Shown in pieces: positions 32,535 to 40,802 of a DNA stretch of 64,000 bases; position 1 is the first letter of the stretch; every line of letters begins with the position of its first letter. Below the pieces are notes generated by a model. The model was not told the DNA's origin. It searched no databases and worked only from the letters and a program-made list of their open reading frames with translations. This DNA comes from Candidatus Sulfopaludibacter sp. SbA3 (GTDB lineage: Bacteria; Acidobacteriota; Vicinamibacteria; Vicinamibacterales; UBA2999). The DNA is taken from positions 62,001 to 126,000 of the forward strand of contig CAMDNQ010000001.1 of the NCBI GenBank assembly GCA_945903265.1, read 5' to 3'. The position numbers and the translations under genes are program-made.

Positions 32535-33140
32535 CTAGTCCGCCGACTCGCCGACCCGGTATCGCGTGAAGCGATTAATCGTGATGTTCTCGCCGGTTTT
32601 CGCCGTCGTCTCGGCGATGAGCTGCGCGATGGTCAGCTTGTCGTCGCGGATGAAGGGCTGGTCCAGCAGCACGAACTGCGTGTAGAAGCTGGTCAGCTTG
32701 CCCTCGATAATCTTGTCGAGCACGTTCGCCGGCTTGCCGGAGCTCTCCATCTGGGCGCGGTAGATGCTCCGTTCCTTTTCGATCGCCTCGGCCGGCACCT
32801 CGTCGCGCCGCACCCACTTCGGGTCCGCCGCCGCCACGTGCATGGCGAGCTCCCTGACCAGGTTCTGGAACGCGTCGGTGCGCGCCACGAAGTCGGTTTC
32901 GCAGTTCACCTCGATGAGCACGCCAATGCGCCCGCCCATGTGGATATAACTGCTGATCAGTCCATTGCCGGTCGCGCGTCCGGCGCGCTTGGCCGCCTGC
33001 GCGAGCCCGCGCTTGCGGAGGAGCGTCGTCGCCTCGTCGAAGTTGCCGTTGGCCTCGGCCAGCGCGGCCTTGCACTCCATCATGCCGGCGCCCGTCGCGT
33101 CGCGCAGTTTCTTGACCTGATCTGCCGTAATAGTTGCCAT
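32535..33140 (-). CDS. tsf: Elongation factor Ts
   Basis: Nucleotide exchange factor for EF-Tu. The 201-residue form starts VKKLRDATGAGMMECKAALAE (UBA-like domain) and has the NCETDFVARTDAF motif. It is a short EF-Ts, lacking much of the second core subdomain of the E. coli protein (283 aa), as in many non-proteobacterial lineages. Downstream of rpsB with a hairpin in the 75-base gap. Confidence 0.96.
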   Translation of the reverse strand: MATITADQVKKLRDATGAGMMECKAALAEANGNFDEATTLLRKRGLAQAAKRAGRATGNGLISSYIHMGGRIGVLIEVNCETDFVARTDAFQNLVRELAMHVAAADPKWVRRDEVPAEAIEKERSIYRAQMESSGKPANVLDKIIEGKLTSFYTQFVLLDQPFIRDDKLTIAQLIAETTAKTGENITINRFTRYRVGESAD

Positions 33141-33164
33141 GTGAATCTCTCGTTAGCGTCGTAC

Positions 33165-33192
33165 AAAGAAAGCGCCGGCGAAAGGCCGGCGC
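33165..33192 (-). terminator. Hairpin with short T-rich tail between rpsB and tsf
   Basis: A perfect 8-bp stem (GCGCCGGC / GCCGGCGC, 33172-33179 with 33185-33192) and a 5-base loop. Read on the minus strand it is followed by TTTCTTTG. This fits an attenuator that lowers tsf relative to rpsB; the imperfect T-run suggests partial rather than full termination. Confidence 0.55.
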
Positions 33193-33215
33193 ATCGAACG
33201 GCTGCCGGTGGGACC

Positions 33216-34025
33216 TTACGCGCCCGCCGGTGTGACTTCGGCGCGGCGCTGAGGACGGTTGACACGGGTGAGCCGTGCCGCGGCATCGGCCGCCGCCGCC
33301 TCTTCGACCTTTGCCGCATCTTCCTCGGCCAGCTTCGCTTCGCGCATGCCGCGTCCGCTCACGACCGCCTCGGCCATCCTGGAGGCGAACAGCCGGATCG
33401 CGCGGAGCGCGTCGTCGTTGCCGGGGATGACGTAATCAACTTCGTCGGGATCGCAGTTGGTGTCGACGATGCCAATCACCGGAATTTTCAGCTTGCGCGC
33501 CTCGTCCACGGCGATCTTTTCCTTGCGGGTATCGACGACGAAGATCGTGTCGGGAAGGCGGCTCATGTGCCGGATGCCCTCGAGGTTCTTGAGGAGCTTC
33601 CGCTTTTCCTTTTCCGCGCGGGCGATCTCTTTCTTGGAGAGCGTGTCGTAGCGCCCGTCGGTCACCATCGCTTCGAGGTCGCGCAGGCGTCCGAGGCTGC
33701 GCTGGATGGTGGTGAAGTTGGTGAGGAGCCCGCCGAGCCAGCGCTGGTTCACGAAGAACATGCCGCAGCGCTGCGCTTCTTCAGAGATCACGTCCTGGGC
33801 CTGCCGCTTGGTGCCGACAAACAGCACCGTCTTGCCTTCGGCTGCGAGGTTGGTGACGAATTCTTCGGCGTCGCGGAACTTCCGGGCCGTCTTGTTCAGG
33901 TCCAGAATGTAGATGCCGTTCCGCTCTCCGAAGATGTATTCCTTCATCTTCGGGTTCCAGCGCTTCGTCTGGTGTCCGAAGTGCACTCCCGCTGCTAGCA
34001 GGTCCTTGATCGCGATCCCGGGCAA
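33216..34025 (-). CDS. rpsB: 30S ribosomal protein S2
   Basis: Small-subunit protein. From TTG 34025, [20 protein letters not shown] and [19 protein letters not shown] are diagnostic; the C-terminal ~45 residues are a variable Ala/Glu-rich extension. 269 residues. The start codon TTG is preceded by a strong GGAGGGAG ribosome-binding site. It is 16 bases downstream of rpsI. Confidence 0.97.
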   Translation of the reverse strand: MPGIAIKDLLAAGVHFGHQTKRWNPKMKEYIFGERNGIYILDLNKTARKFRDAEEFVTNLAAEGKTVLFVGTKRQAQDVISEEAQRCGMFFVNQRWLGGLLTNFTTIQRSLGRLRDLEAMVTDGRYDTLSKKEIARAEKEKRKLLKNLEGIRHMSRLPDTIFVVDTRKEKIAVDEARKLKIPVIGIVDTNCDPDEVDYVIPGNDDALRAIRLFASRMAEAVVSGRGMREAKLAEEDAAKVEEAAAADAAARLTRVNRPQRRAEVTPAGA

Positions 34026-34041
34026 GCTCCCTCCCTTCCTC

Positions 34042-34434
34042 TTAACGTTTACTGAACTGGAACCGTTTGCGCGCGCCGGCCATGCCGTACTTCTTGCGTT
34101 CCTTGATGCGGGAATCCGACGTGAGCAGGCCGTCCTTCTTCAACTGACGGCGCAGTTCGGCGTTGGACGCGACGAGCGCGCGCGAAATCCCGAGGCGGAT
34201 GGCGCCGGCCTGGCCGTTCACGCCACCGCCGGCCACGGTCGCCAGAATGTCGAACTTCTCGCCGGTCTCCGTCAGGACCAGCGGCCGCCGGACCTGCATG
34301 CGCAGCTGGTCGGTGGGGAAGAAGTTCTCGAAAGCTCTGTGATTGACGGTGATGGCGCCCGTGCCGGGGCGAAGGAATACGCGAGCGGTGGACGTTTTGC
34401 GGCGTCCGGTGGCGTAGTACTCGATACTGGCCAA
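34042..34434 (-). CDS. rpsI: 30S ribosomal protein S9
   Basis: The 130-residue protein has [19 protein letters not shown] and ends [11 protein letters not shown], the basic tail that reaches the P site. The start is TTG 34434, three bases after the rplM stop; GGAGG from the end of rplM lies about a dozen bases upstream. Coupled with rplM as in most bacteria. Confidence 0.97.
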   Translation of the reverse strand: MASIEYYATGRRKTSTARVFLRPGTGAITVNHRAFENFFPTDQLRMQVRRPLVLTETGEKFDILATVAGGGVNGQAGAIRLGISRALVASNAELRRQLKKDGLLTSDSRIKERKKYGMAGARKRFQFSKR

Positions 34435-34437
34435 AAT

Positions 34438-34869
34438 TTACGCGACCTCCAACTTCGATGGCTGCTGGGCGGCGTGCGGATGGTCAGGGCCCGCATAGAC
34501 CTTGAGCTTGCGGTACATCGCATCACCCAGCTTGGACTTCGGCAGCATGCCGCGGACGGCTTCCTCGACCAGCCGGATCGGCTGGCGCTTGCGGACGACC
34601 GAGGCGCGCTCCTCGCGGAGCCCACCCTCGTATCCGCTGTGCCGGCGATACATCTTCTGTTCTTCCTTGCGGCCCGTCAGCTTGACCGTCGCCGCATTGA
34701 TCACGACGACATGGTCGCCCGTGTCGATGAACGGGGTGTAGATGGCCTTGTGCTTGCCCTGAAGCAGTTTCGACGCAAGAGTCGAAACGCGCCCGAGAAC
34801 CTGTCCCTGGGCGTCGATGACGTGCCACCGGCTATCTGCGCTCTTTGCGCTCGCAATAAACGTACGCAT
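34438..34869 (-). CDS. rplM: 50S ribosomal protein L13
   Basis: Early-assembly large-subunit protein, 143 residues, with RWHVIDAQGQVLGRVSTLAS, GDHVVVINAATVKLTG and AVRGMLPKSKLGDAM motifs. First gene of the translation operon; a near-consensus promoter lies about 110 bases upstream and the leader contains a 22-base hairpin. Confidence 0.97.
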   Translation of the reverse strand: MRTFIASAKSADSRWHVIDAQGQVLGRVSTLASKLLQGKHKAIYTPFIDTGDHVVVINAATVKLTGRKEEQKMYRRHSGYEGGLREERASVVRKRQPIRLVEEAVRGMLPKSKLGDAMYRKLKVYAGPDHPHAAQQPSKLEVA

Positions 34870-34908
34870 GAAAAGGGAATCCTTCGGCGGGAGGTCCAGA
34901 GTCGCTAG

Positions 34909-34930
34909 CGCGAACCCTCAGGGGTCCGCG
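34909..34930 (-). promoter_or_regulatory. Hairpin in the rplM 5' leader
   Basis: The minus-strand leader RNA contains a 9-bp stem (CGCGGACCC with GGGTTCGCG, one G-U pair) closing a CTGA tetraloop, about 40 bases before the rplM start. In E. coli L13 represses its own operon through the rplM leader; a similar role here is a hypothesis. Confidence 0.5.
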
Positions 34931-34978
34931 TGGAGGAGTCACAATCTGTGTCGACCAGACCTACAGCCGCAAACCCCA

Positions 34979-35007
34979 ATGATACGGATAGTTGCCGGGG
35001 GTGTCAA
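34979..35007 (-). promoter_or_regulatory. Sigma-70-type promoter of the rplM operon
   Basis: On the minus strand TTGACA (35007-35002) and TATCAT (34984-34979) are separated by exactly 17 bases. This is the best full promoter seen in the window, which fits its position before ribosomal genes. Transcription would start near 34972, giving an approximately 103-base leader. Confidence 0.8.
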
Positions 35008-35074
35008 GATTGAACCCCTGGCGGCCCGCCCGTGTTGTCCCGGCGAAAACGGCCGATAAGACAGCTCGACAGGC

Positions 35075-36136
35075 ATGTTTCGTAAAACCAAGAGCCTCGT
35101 GGGCCTCGACATCGGGTCGAGCGCGGTCAAGGCAGTGGAGCTCAGGCCGGCAGGCAAAGGATACCGGGTAGCGGCGTTTGCCGTCGAACCGGTCCCGCCG
35201 GACTCCATTGTCGACGGCGCCATCATCGATGCCGGCGCGGTTGCCGATGCCATTCGCCGCATCTTCGAGGGCAATAAGGCATTCAAGGCGAAGGACGTGT
35301 GCGCGTCGCTCTCCGGGAACGCGGTGATCGTGAAGAAAATCACGCTGCCCGTGATGACCGCCTCCGAACTGGACGACTCCATTTCGTGGGAGGCGGAGCA
35401 GTACATCCCGTTCGACATCCAGGACGTGAACCTCGACTATCAGATCCTGGACCCCGGCACGGGTCCGGACTCGCGCGGCAGCATGGACGTCCTGCTGGTC
35501 GCGGCCAAGAAGGAAAAAATCGGCGATTACACCGGCGTCATCGCGCAGGCCGGCCTGACGCCGGTCGTCGTGGATGTCGACGCGTTCGCCCTCCAGAATG
35601 CCTACGAGGCGAACTACGGCCTGGACGCCCGCGAGGTTGTCGTCCTCATGAACGCCGGCGCCAGCGCCATCAACATCAATATCCTGCAGGGCGACCAGTC
35701 GGTGTTCACCCGCGATATCTCGCTCGGGGGGAACGCCTATACCGAAGCGGTCCAGCGCGAGCTCGGGTTGCCATTCGAGGCCGCAGAGCAGCTCAAAAAG
35801 GGCATTCCGGTCGACGGCGCGACGTACGAAGAGGCGTAGCCGGTGCTGCACGCCGTGACCGACAACGTGCTGCTCGAAATGCAGAAGACGTTCGACTTCT
35901 TCAAGGCGAGCGCCTCGTCTGAACAGATCGACCGCATCATGCTGAGCGGCGGCGCATCGCGCGTCGACGGGTTCCGCGAAATGCTGCAGGAGCGCTTCGG
36001 TATTCCCGTTGAGGATTTCGATCCGTTCCGCACCATTGGCTGGGACGCCAAGAAGCTCACCGGCGACGCGGCGGATGTGGCGCCCACGGCGGCGGTGGCC
36101 GTCGGTCTCGCGCTGCGGCGGGTAGGCGACCGATGA
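35075..36136 (+). pseudogene. pilM: PilM type IV pilus assembly ATPase-like protein, interrupted by in-frame TAG
   Basis: Actin-fold cytoplasmic protein that binds PilN in the type IV pilus alignment complex. The N-terminal part shows LVGLDIGSSAVKAVEL (phosphate-1 loop) and SLSGNAVIVKKITLP; the C-terminal part shows IMLSGGASRVDGFREML (adenosine motif). Together, 353 codons, a normal PilM length. At codon 255 (35837-35839) TAG replaces a sense codon between TYEEA and PVLHAVTDN, and the same frame continues to TGA 36136. GTG at 35843 could restart translation at once. Possible explanations are recent inactivation, a split protein, readthrough, or a base error (CAG to TAG). Confidence 0.85.
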
Positions 36137-36772
36137 TTCGCATCAATCTGCTCGGGGTCGAGCGTACGCGCACCCGAAAGGCCATCGCCTTTGACATCGG
36201 GCAGCAGCTCACCCTCGCCGCCAGTCTCATTCTCCTGAGCGCCGCGCTCGGCATTGGCTGGTGGTACTGGACGCTGTCACAGAGCTCCGCACAGCTCGAT
36301 ACCGACCTGGCAGGCGCGCGGCAGGAAGCCACCCGTCTGCGGACGCTGCTCACGGAAGTCGGGCAGTTCGAGGCGCAACGGCAGCAGCTGCAGCAGCGCG
36401 TCACGCTGATCTCGGAACTCCGCAGCGGTCAGAAGCATCCCGGTGCAGCTCCTCGATCACATCAGCCGCAGCCTCCCCGACATGCTGTGGCTGACCACGA
36501 TGGCGCAGCAAGCCGACGAGGTGACGATTGAGGGACAGAGCACGACCCTGATCGCGCTGTCAGACTTCGTCGGCAACCTGAGCACGGGCACCCTGCTGGA
36601 GCGGCCCATTGAAATCGTCGACAGCCAGGTGCAGCCGGCCACGGGGCCCGGGGCCCAGCCCGGTCTCGAGTTGATTCAGTTCACCGTGCGCGCCCGCATC
36701 AACCGGCCGGACCCGCCGGCCGCGGCGCCTGGAGGACGGGGAGCCCCTGCCGGACGTGGAGGCCGCCCATGA
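36133..36772 (+). pseudogene. pilN: PilN type IV pilus assembly protein, +1 frameshift
   Basis: Bitopic inner-membrane partner of PilM and PilO. The N-terminus has the PilM-binding INLLGVERTR motif and a transmembrane helix (LAASLILLSAALGIGWWYW), then a coiled coil. After SELRSGQKHP the frame changes: CAT CCC GGT at 36436-36444 carries one base too many. Removing one C gives CAT CCG GTG and continues as QLLDHISRSLPDMLWLTTM, the expected PilN sequence, to TGA 36772. In the original frame translation ends at 36531. A GTG at 36443 begins the downstream part. Overlaps pilM and pilO by four bases each. Confidence 0.83.
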
Positions 36773-37413
36773 ATGTGAGCCTCAATCGGTTGCCCTGGTA
36801 TGGACAGATCGGGGCTTTCGTCGGGTTGGCGCTGCTTGGCGTCGGCGCGTTCTGGTACGCGTACGTGCGTCCGGCCGAGGCGAGTCTCGCCGCGCGGCGG
36901 GCCGAACTGGATACATTGCGCGCCGAGATCACGCGCGGCCTCGCGACCGCGCAACAGCTTCCGGAATTCCGGAGCCAGGTCGCCGGCCTGGAGTCTCAGC
37001 TCGATCGTCTTCGCGTCGTGCTGCCGGAGGAGCGCGACGTGTCGGATCTGCTGCGCCGCGTGCAGGCGATGGCGACGCAGTCCAATCTCACGATCCGCGG
37101 CTTTGCCCCGCAGGCCATTACTACGCGCCAGATGCACGCGGAGTGGCCCATCGGACTGCAGCTCGAGGGCTCGTACCACGACCTCGGGACGTTCCTCGAG
37201 CGCGTCAGCAAGTTTCCCCGAATCATCAATGTCACCGGCCTCACGATTCGCGCGGTTCCCGCAACGGCGCCGGGCGGGTCAGCGACGATCACCGCTGATT
37301 GCATTGCCACGACGTTCGTCCTGATCGAGCAGCCGGCCGGCGCGGCCGGGGGACGCGGTGCGGCCGCGGGCCGTGGCGCCGCAGCAGGGCCTGGCGCCGG
37401 AGGCCGTGGATGA
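36769..37413 (+). CDS. pilO: PilO type IV pilus alignment protein
   Basis: Bitopic inner-membrane protein that pairs with PilN. 214 residues: short cytoplasmic N-terminus, one helix (GAFVGLALLGVGAFWYAYV), a coiled coil (ASLAARRAELDTLRAEI) and the periplasmic ferredoxin-like domain with the IGLQLEGSYHDLGTFLERVS motif of PilO. The tail is a Gly/Ala/Arg low-complexity run. Intact, unlike pilM and pilN. Overlaps pilP by four bases (ATGA). Confidence 0.9.
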   Translation: MNVSLNRLPWYGQIGAFVGLALLGVGAFWYAYVRPAEASLAARRAELDTLRAEITRGLATAQQLPEFRSQVAGLESQLDRLRVVLPEERDVSDLLRRVQAMATQSNLTIRGFAPQAITTRQMHAEWPIGLQLEGSYHDLGTFLERVSKFPRIINVTGLTIRAVPATAPGGSATITADCIATTFVLIEQPAGAAGGRGAAAGRGAAAGPGAGGRG

Positions 37414-37937
37414 CGCCGTGGATGACGACGCATGTTCGCGTCCTCGGCGTGGCGGTCGTGCTTCTGAGCGTCCTTCTCATCGTCGCCGGCGCGGCGGCGC
37501 AGGGCCCTGGCGGCGCAGCTCCGGGCGGAGCGAAGCCCCCTGCGGCCTCGCCAACCCCCACGCCCGAGCAGCTGATCGAACCGGCTGGATTCACCTACAT
37601 GCCCGAAGGCCGGCGAGACCCGTTCGTGAGCCTGGTCGGGCGGGGCGGGACGGCCGCCGGCGGCGGTGTCGGTCCGCGCCCGGTGGGACTCGCGGGACTC
37701 GCCGTCGGCGAGGTGACGCTTCGCGGCACGATGCGCGGGCGCGAAGGATTTGTCGGCGTGCTGCAGGGCGCCGACCAGAAGACCTACATCGTGCGCGCTG
37801 GCGACCGGCTGTTCGACGGCACGATCCGCGCGATCTCGCAGAACGACATGGTCATCGTGCAGCAGGTGAACGATCCGCTCTCGCTGGAAAAACAGCGCGA
37901 AGTGCGGAAAATGCTCCGACAAGTCGAGGCGAATTAA
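37410..37937 (+). CDS. pilP: PilP type IV pilus assembly protein
   Basis: Periplasmic link between PilN/PilO and the PilQ secretin. From ATG 37410, 175 residues: an N-terminal hydrophobic signal (VLGVAVVLLSVLLIVAGAAA), a Pro/Gly-rich linker, then the PilP core with YMPEGRRDPFVSLVG and a beta-sandwich (GVLQGADQKTYIVRAGDRLF, IRAISQNDMVIVQQ). The lipobox cysteine seen in some PilP proteins is absent. Overlaps pilO; pilQ starts 2 bases after the stop. Confidence 0.88.
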   Translation: MTPWMTTHVRVLGVAVVLLSVLLIVAGAAAQGPGGAAPGGAKPPAASPTPTPEQLIEPAGFTYMPEGRRDPFVSLVGRGGTAAGGGVGPRPVGLAGLAVGEVTLRGTMRGREGFVGVLQGADQKTYIVRAGDRLFDGTIRAISQNDMVIVQQVNDPLSLEKQREVRKMLRQVEAN

Positions 37938-37939
37938 AC

Positions 37940-40174
37940 ATGTATCGACGACGACATGCGGTGGTGGTGTTGTGCGCGCTGCTGGCGATCGGGGCCGCGG
38001 CGTCGCTGACCGCGAGCGGCGCGGGAGCTGACCTGGCGACGCTGAAACGGATTGCCTCCCGGGTCGACAGCCGGGCGGGGGTCATCGCGATCGAGGCGTC
38101 GGCGCCCGTCGCCTACGTCGCGGCGCAGCCGGACCCGCGGACGTTCGTCATCGAGCTCCGTGACGTGGAGTCACAGGGGTTCGCCGACGGCTTCACGCCG
38201 GATTCGCGGCATCCGTTCTCGGCCATCTCAGTGGAGCGCGTGCGCGCCGCCGACGGCGCAACGGTGGCGCGCGTGCAGATGACGCTGGCGCACGCGGTAC
38301 GTCCGCGCGTCCGCAGCGTCCGCAACATCATCTACGTCGAGGCCGACCGCCTCGATCAGGCCGTCCGGACGGTCGCGACCAGCAACACCGCGACCAGCAA
38401 CACCAGGGGGCCCGCAAGCGCCATCCTGCATGTGAATGCCGCGAGCCGCGGGACGGCGACGGCGGTCACGCTCTATGGCAGCGGCCGCCTCAGCGCGTCG
38501 CGCGTGGACGCCCCGGCGGAAGGGGCGCCGCGCCTCGTCATCGATCTGGTGAACGCCACGAGTGCCATCGCGAAGACGACGACGGTCGGGCAGGGGCCGG
38601 TCGACAGGGTGCACGTCGCGCTCGATCCGAACTCGCCGCTTGTGACGCGCGTCGTGATGGACCTGAGCCGCCGGGCGCCCTACCGCGTGGAACCGTCCGC
38701 GGATGGCACCGAGCTGACGGTGATTTTCGACGACGCGGGTTCATCACAGGTTCAGGCGGTTCAGGCGGTTCAAGCCGTGCAGCAACCGGTTGCGGTTCAG
38801 CAGGTTCGCGCTGCCGCCCCGCAGGTTCCTGCGATCCAGCTCCTCCAGGCGCAGGCCGCGCCCGCGCCGGCTCCGGTGCCTCCGACCGCGCAGGCGCCGA
38901 CCCTTCCGGGCACAGTGCCGCAGCGATTTACGGGCTTTCCGATCAGTCTGGACTTTCAGGGGGCGGATCTACGCGCCGTGCTGCGCACGTTCTCGGAAAT
39001 CAGCGGCCTGAACGTGGTCATCGATCAGACGATTCAGGGGACGGTTGACGTCGCGCTGCGCGACGTGCCGTGGGATCAGGCGCTCGACATCATCCTGCAG
39101 GCCAACCAGCTTGGGTACTCCGTCGAAGGCACCGTCGTGCGGATATCGCCACTGCGGGTCCTCGCGGCGGAGCAGGCCGAGCGTCAGTAGCTGGCCGAGG
39201 CGCAGGCGCTGGCCGGCGATCTCGAGACGCTGACGCGCACCTTGAGCTATGCCCGTGCCGAACAGGTACAGCCGCTCATTACGACGACCGTACTGTCGCA
39301 GCGGGGCTCGATCACCACCGACCCGCGCACCAACACCCTGATCATTCGTGACCTGCCCGAGCGGCTGGCCACGATCGGCGGCCTGATCGCGACGCTCGAT
39401 CGGCCGGAGCCGCAGGTCGAGATCGAGGCCCGCATCGTACAGACGAACCGCGATTACGCGCGGGAGCTGGGCGTGCAGTGGGGGTTCAACGGCCGCGCGA
39501 CGACGCAGACGGGCAACACCCTGCCAGTGGCGTTTCCGAACCAGGCAGAAATCGGCGGACGCGTCGGCGGCACGCAGGGACCGGACGGAGCCGCCACGAC
39601 CGTCAATCTTCCTGCGACCATCCAGGCGCCTACATCGGCCATCGGACTTGCGCTCGGATCCATCAATGGCGCCCTGAACCTGGATGTCGCCTTGTCCGCG
39701 CTCGAATCAACCGGCAACGGGCGAATCCTCTCGACCCCGCGCGTCACCACGCAGAACAACATCGAGGCGCAAATCCAGCAGGGCATCCAGATTCCGATCC
39801 AGACGATCGCGAACAACACCGTGACGGTGACCTTTCGCGACGCGACGCTCCGGCTGAGCGTCGTGCCGCAGATCACGGCCGCGGGGACGGTGATCATGCG
39901 GATCGTCGTCGCGAACGAGGTTCCGGACTTCACCCGGCAGGTCAACGGCATTCCGCCCATCAACACCCAGAACGCGACGACCCAGGTTCTGGTGAGCGAT
40001 GGGGAGACGACCGTCATCGGCGGCATCCACGTGAACACGGAACAGGTGCAACAGGCGCGGACTCCGGGCTTCTACCGGCTGCCGCTCCTGGGGTGGCTGT
40101 TCCAGAGAAACACCGTGCTCGATGAAAGCCGCGAGCTGCTGATCTTCATCACGCCGCGCATCATCCGGCTGTAG
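37940..40174 (+). pseudogene. pilQ: PilQ type IV pilus secretin, interrupted by in-frame TAG
   Basis: Outer-membrane pore for the pilus; 744 residues across both parts. Order: signal peptide, two AMIN peptidoglycan-binding domains (about 35-130 and 155-270), a Gln/Ala-rich linker encoded by CAGGCGGTT tandem repeats, N0 domain (PISLDFQGADLRAVLRTFSE), then TAG at codon 417 (39188-39190), followed in the same frame by N1 (SITTDPRTNTLIIRDLPE) and the secretin core (NPLD-free VLVSDGETTVIGGI; ELLIFITPRIIRL). The TAG lies between AERQ and LAEAQALAGD, at the N0-N1 junction. CAG to TAG or AAG to TAG would explain it. Confidence 0.86.
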
Positions 40175-40177
40175 GAG

Positions 40178-40789
40178 ATGACTGTGAACGCCACCATGCG
40201 CCACTTGCTGTGTTCGCTGGCCGCCTTGGCCGGCGCTGTCGCCGCCGCCGCCGCCGCCGCCGGGTGCAGCGATATCCTCAGGCAGGATCGCTCGCCCGTG
40301 ACACTCGTCATCGATCGGCTAGAGGCCGCCTCTGGCGCCTCGGGAGCCACGTTGACGTTTACGGGGACACTGCAGTCGGACGTCAGTACGAAGGGGAGCG
40401 TCCTTAATGACACCGGCCGTGTTGCGATACGGCTGATCATGAAGGATGCGCTCGCCGCGCCCACTGTCGTCAACGGCGTGACGATTCAGCGCTATCGCGT
40501 GGCATTCCGGCGCTCGGACGGTCGTAATTCCCCCGGCGTCGACGTGCCTCAGCCGTTCGAGTCGGCGGTGACGTTCACCGTGGCGCCGGGCGCGGCGGTG
40601 TCGCAATCCTTCGAGTTGATCCGGCACGTGGCGAAGCAAGAAGCGCCGCTGTTTTCCCTCGTGCGCAGCACGATCGTTATATCGACCGTTGCTGACGTTA
40701 CCTTTTACGGCCACGACCAAGCTGGCAATGACCTATCTGTCCAGGGAAGTATCGGGGTGCAGTTTGGCGATTTTGCGGATCCGAATTAA
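40178..40789 (+). CDS. Putative lipoprotein downstream of pilQ
   Basis: A 203-residue exported protein three bases after pilQ. The signal has an unusual polyalanine stretch followed by GCSDIL, a plausible lipobox. The rest looks beta-rich, with a segment LTFTGTLQSDVSTKGSVLND and a last part STIVISTVADVTFYGHDQAGN. ATG 40178 is used; ATG 40196 would give a shorter signal. Its place directly after pilQ suggests a pilus- or secretin-associated lipoprotein. No named family is recognised. Confidence 0.7.
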   Translation: MTVNATMRHLLCSLAALAGAVAAAAAAAGCSDILRQDRSPVTLVIDRLEAASGASGATLTFTGTLQSDVSTKGSVLNDTGRVAIRLIMKDALAAPTVVNGVTIQRYRVAFRRSDGRNSPGVDVPQPFESAVTFTVAPGAAVSQSFELIRHVAKQEAPLFSLVRSTIVISTVADVTFYGHDQAGNDLSVQGSIGVQFGDFADPN

Positions 40790-40802
40790 GGACGTGAGAA
40801 CC

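Noticed and set aside
38740-38820. CAGGCGGTT tandem repeats as a separate mobile repeat
   Set aside because: They are in frame within pilQ and encode its Gln/Ala linker; ordinary linker expansion explains them.
35837-39190. Genome-wide reassignment of TAG to an amino acid
   Set aside because: TAG is the normal stop of plsY, murB, murA, pfkA, coaE, folD, dcd, the gamma-carbonic anhydrase and pilQ itself, so the codon is not generally reassigned.
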